From contig CAZIUA010000115.1 in the NCBI GenBank assembly GCA_964542315.1, positions 1-5,303 on the forward strand: 5,303 nucleotides of DNA. The letters are read 5' to 3'. The notes beneath the pieces were generated by a model that was not told the origin of the DNA, searched no databases, and worked only from the letters and a program-made list of their open reading frames with translations. Position 1 is the stretch's first letter. Each line of letters starts with the position of its first letter. Origin of the DNA: UBA11524 sp964542315 (GTDB lineage: Bacteria; Bacillota; Clostridia; Christensenellales; Aristaeellaceae). Positions 4,714 to 5,303 of this stretch are shown in pieces. Made by a program: the position numbers and the translations under genes.

Positions 4714-5303
4714 CATCGATCTGAGCAAGTATGGCATTACTGGCACGACTGAGATCGTGCATAATCCTTCCTTCGAAGAGCTCTTCGTTGAAGAGACCAA
4801 GCCCGAACTGGAGGGCTATGAGAAGGGTCAGCTGACCGAGCTGGGTGCTGTGAACGTGATGACCGGCATCTACACCGGCCGTTCCCCCAAGGACAAGTAC
4901 ATCGTCATGGACGAGAACTCCAAGGACACCGTGTGGTGGACCTCTGAAGAGTTCAAGAACGACAACCACCCCATGACCGGCGAGACCTGGTCCGTGGTGA
5001 AGGATCTGGCCATGAAGGAGCTCTCTGGCAAGAAGCTGTTCGTGGTGGATGCCTTCTGCGGCGCCAACGCTGACACCCGCATGAGCGTCCGCTTCATCGT
5101 GGAGGTCGCCTGGCAGGCCCACTTCATCAAGAACATGTTCATCATCCCCTCCGAGGAGGAGCTGAAGAACTTCGAGCCTGACTTCGTGGTGTACAACGCC
5201 TCCAAGGCCAAGGTCGAGAACTACAAGGAGCTGGGCCTCAACAGCGAGACCTGCGTTGCCTTCAACATCACCTCCCGTGAGCAGGTCATCCTGAACACCT
5301 GGT
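4706..5303 (+). CDS. pckA: Phosphoenolpyruvate carboxykinase (ATP), N-terminal 199 residues, cut by window edge
   Basis: The enzyme interconverts oxaloacetate plus ATP with phosphoenolpyruvate, CO2 and ADP in the cytoplasm; in fermenting anaerobes it often runs towards oxaloacetate. The 199 visible residues align by eye along their length with E. coli PckA. TGRSPKDKY is at 57-65 (R59 corresponds to the substrate-binding arginine), LSGKKLFVVDAFCGAN at 106-121, and VRFIVEVAWQAHFIKNMFI at 128-146. It ends at LNTW, just before the expected YGGEMKKG-like motif; the ATP-binding P-loop and metal ligands lie beyond the window. The frame is open to the last base. ATG 4706 gives the usual N-terminus; in-frame TTG 4682 is a weak alternative. 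Codon use is strongly biased (all 16 lysines AAG, mostly CTG, ACC, TTC, AAC), as in highly expressed genes. Its own promoter follows the topB terminator, so it is transcribed separately. Confidence 0.97.
   Translation, partial: MANIDLSKYGITGTTEIVHNPSFEELFVEETKPELEGYEKGQLTELGAVNVMTGIYTGRSPKDKYIVMDENSKDTVWWTSEEFKNDNHPMTGETWSVVKDLAMKELSGKKLFVVDAFCGANADTRMSVRFIVEVAWQAHFIKNMFIIPSEEELKNFEPDFVVYNASKAKVENYKELGLNSETCVAFNITSREQVILNTW

Overview
The window reads as ordinary chromosome from a fairly GC-rich Firmicute, most likely an anaerobic, Clostridia-like gut bacterium. This is an inference from four things: strong GGAGG-type ribosome sites with consensus sigma-A promoters, a 727-residue TopB with the DAGREGE form of the Toprim motif, an RluA-family protein with the NRLDKGTSG signature, and an ATP-type PEP carboxykinase. 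The lysine tRNA genes do not encode CCA. I see no phage, transposon, CRISPR array or defence island.

Layout from left to right. Two identical tRNA-Lys(CUU) genes lie in tandem on the minus strand at 1-142, the left one cut by the window edge, with a strong promoter at 176-203. Divergent from them is an RluA-family pseudouridine synthase gene (286-1161, +) with its own promoter at 241-269. Its 3' end overlaps by 20 bp, tail to tail, a minus-strand polysaccharide pyruvyl transferase family gene (1142-2206). The promoter of that gene is interlocked with the promoter of topB (2299-4482, +, DNA topoisomerase III), which runs the other way. topB ends at an intrinsic terminator (4524-4559). The last gene is pckA (from 4706, +), whose first 199 codons are present before the window ends. 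Its 5' region is the most structured in the window: a perfect 15-bp inverted repeat over the -10 box, a hairpin at the predicted 5' end of the mRNA, and a four-codon mini-ORF overlapping the pckA start.

The genes do not form one pathway. Each protein gene appears to have its own promoter, and none is clearly co-transcribed with another. tRNA-Lys and the RluA protein belong to translation and RNA modification, TopB to DNA topology and replication or recombination, the pyruvyl transferase family protein possibly to cell-surface glycan modification, and PckA to the PEP/oxaloacetate branch of central metabolism. The points most worth a second look are regulatory: the pckA leader and operator, the interlocked divergent promoters, and very short leaders on two genes. 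I found no evidence for a previously undescribed multi-gene system.
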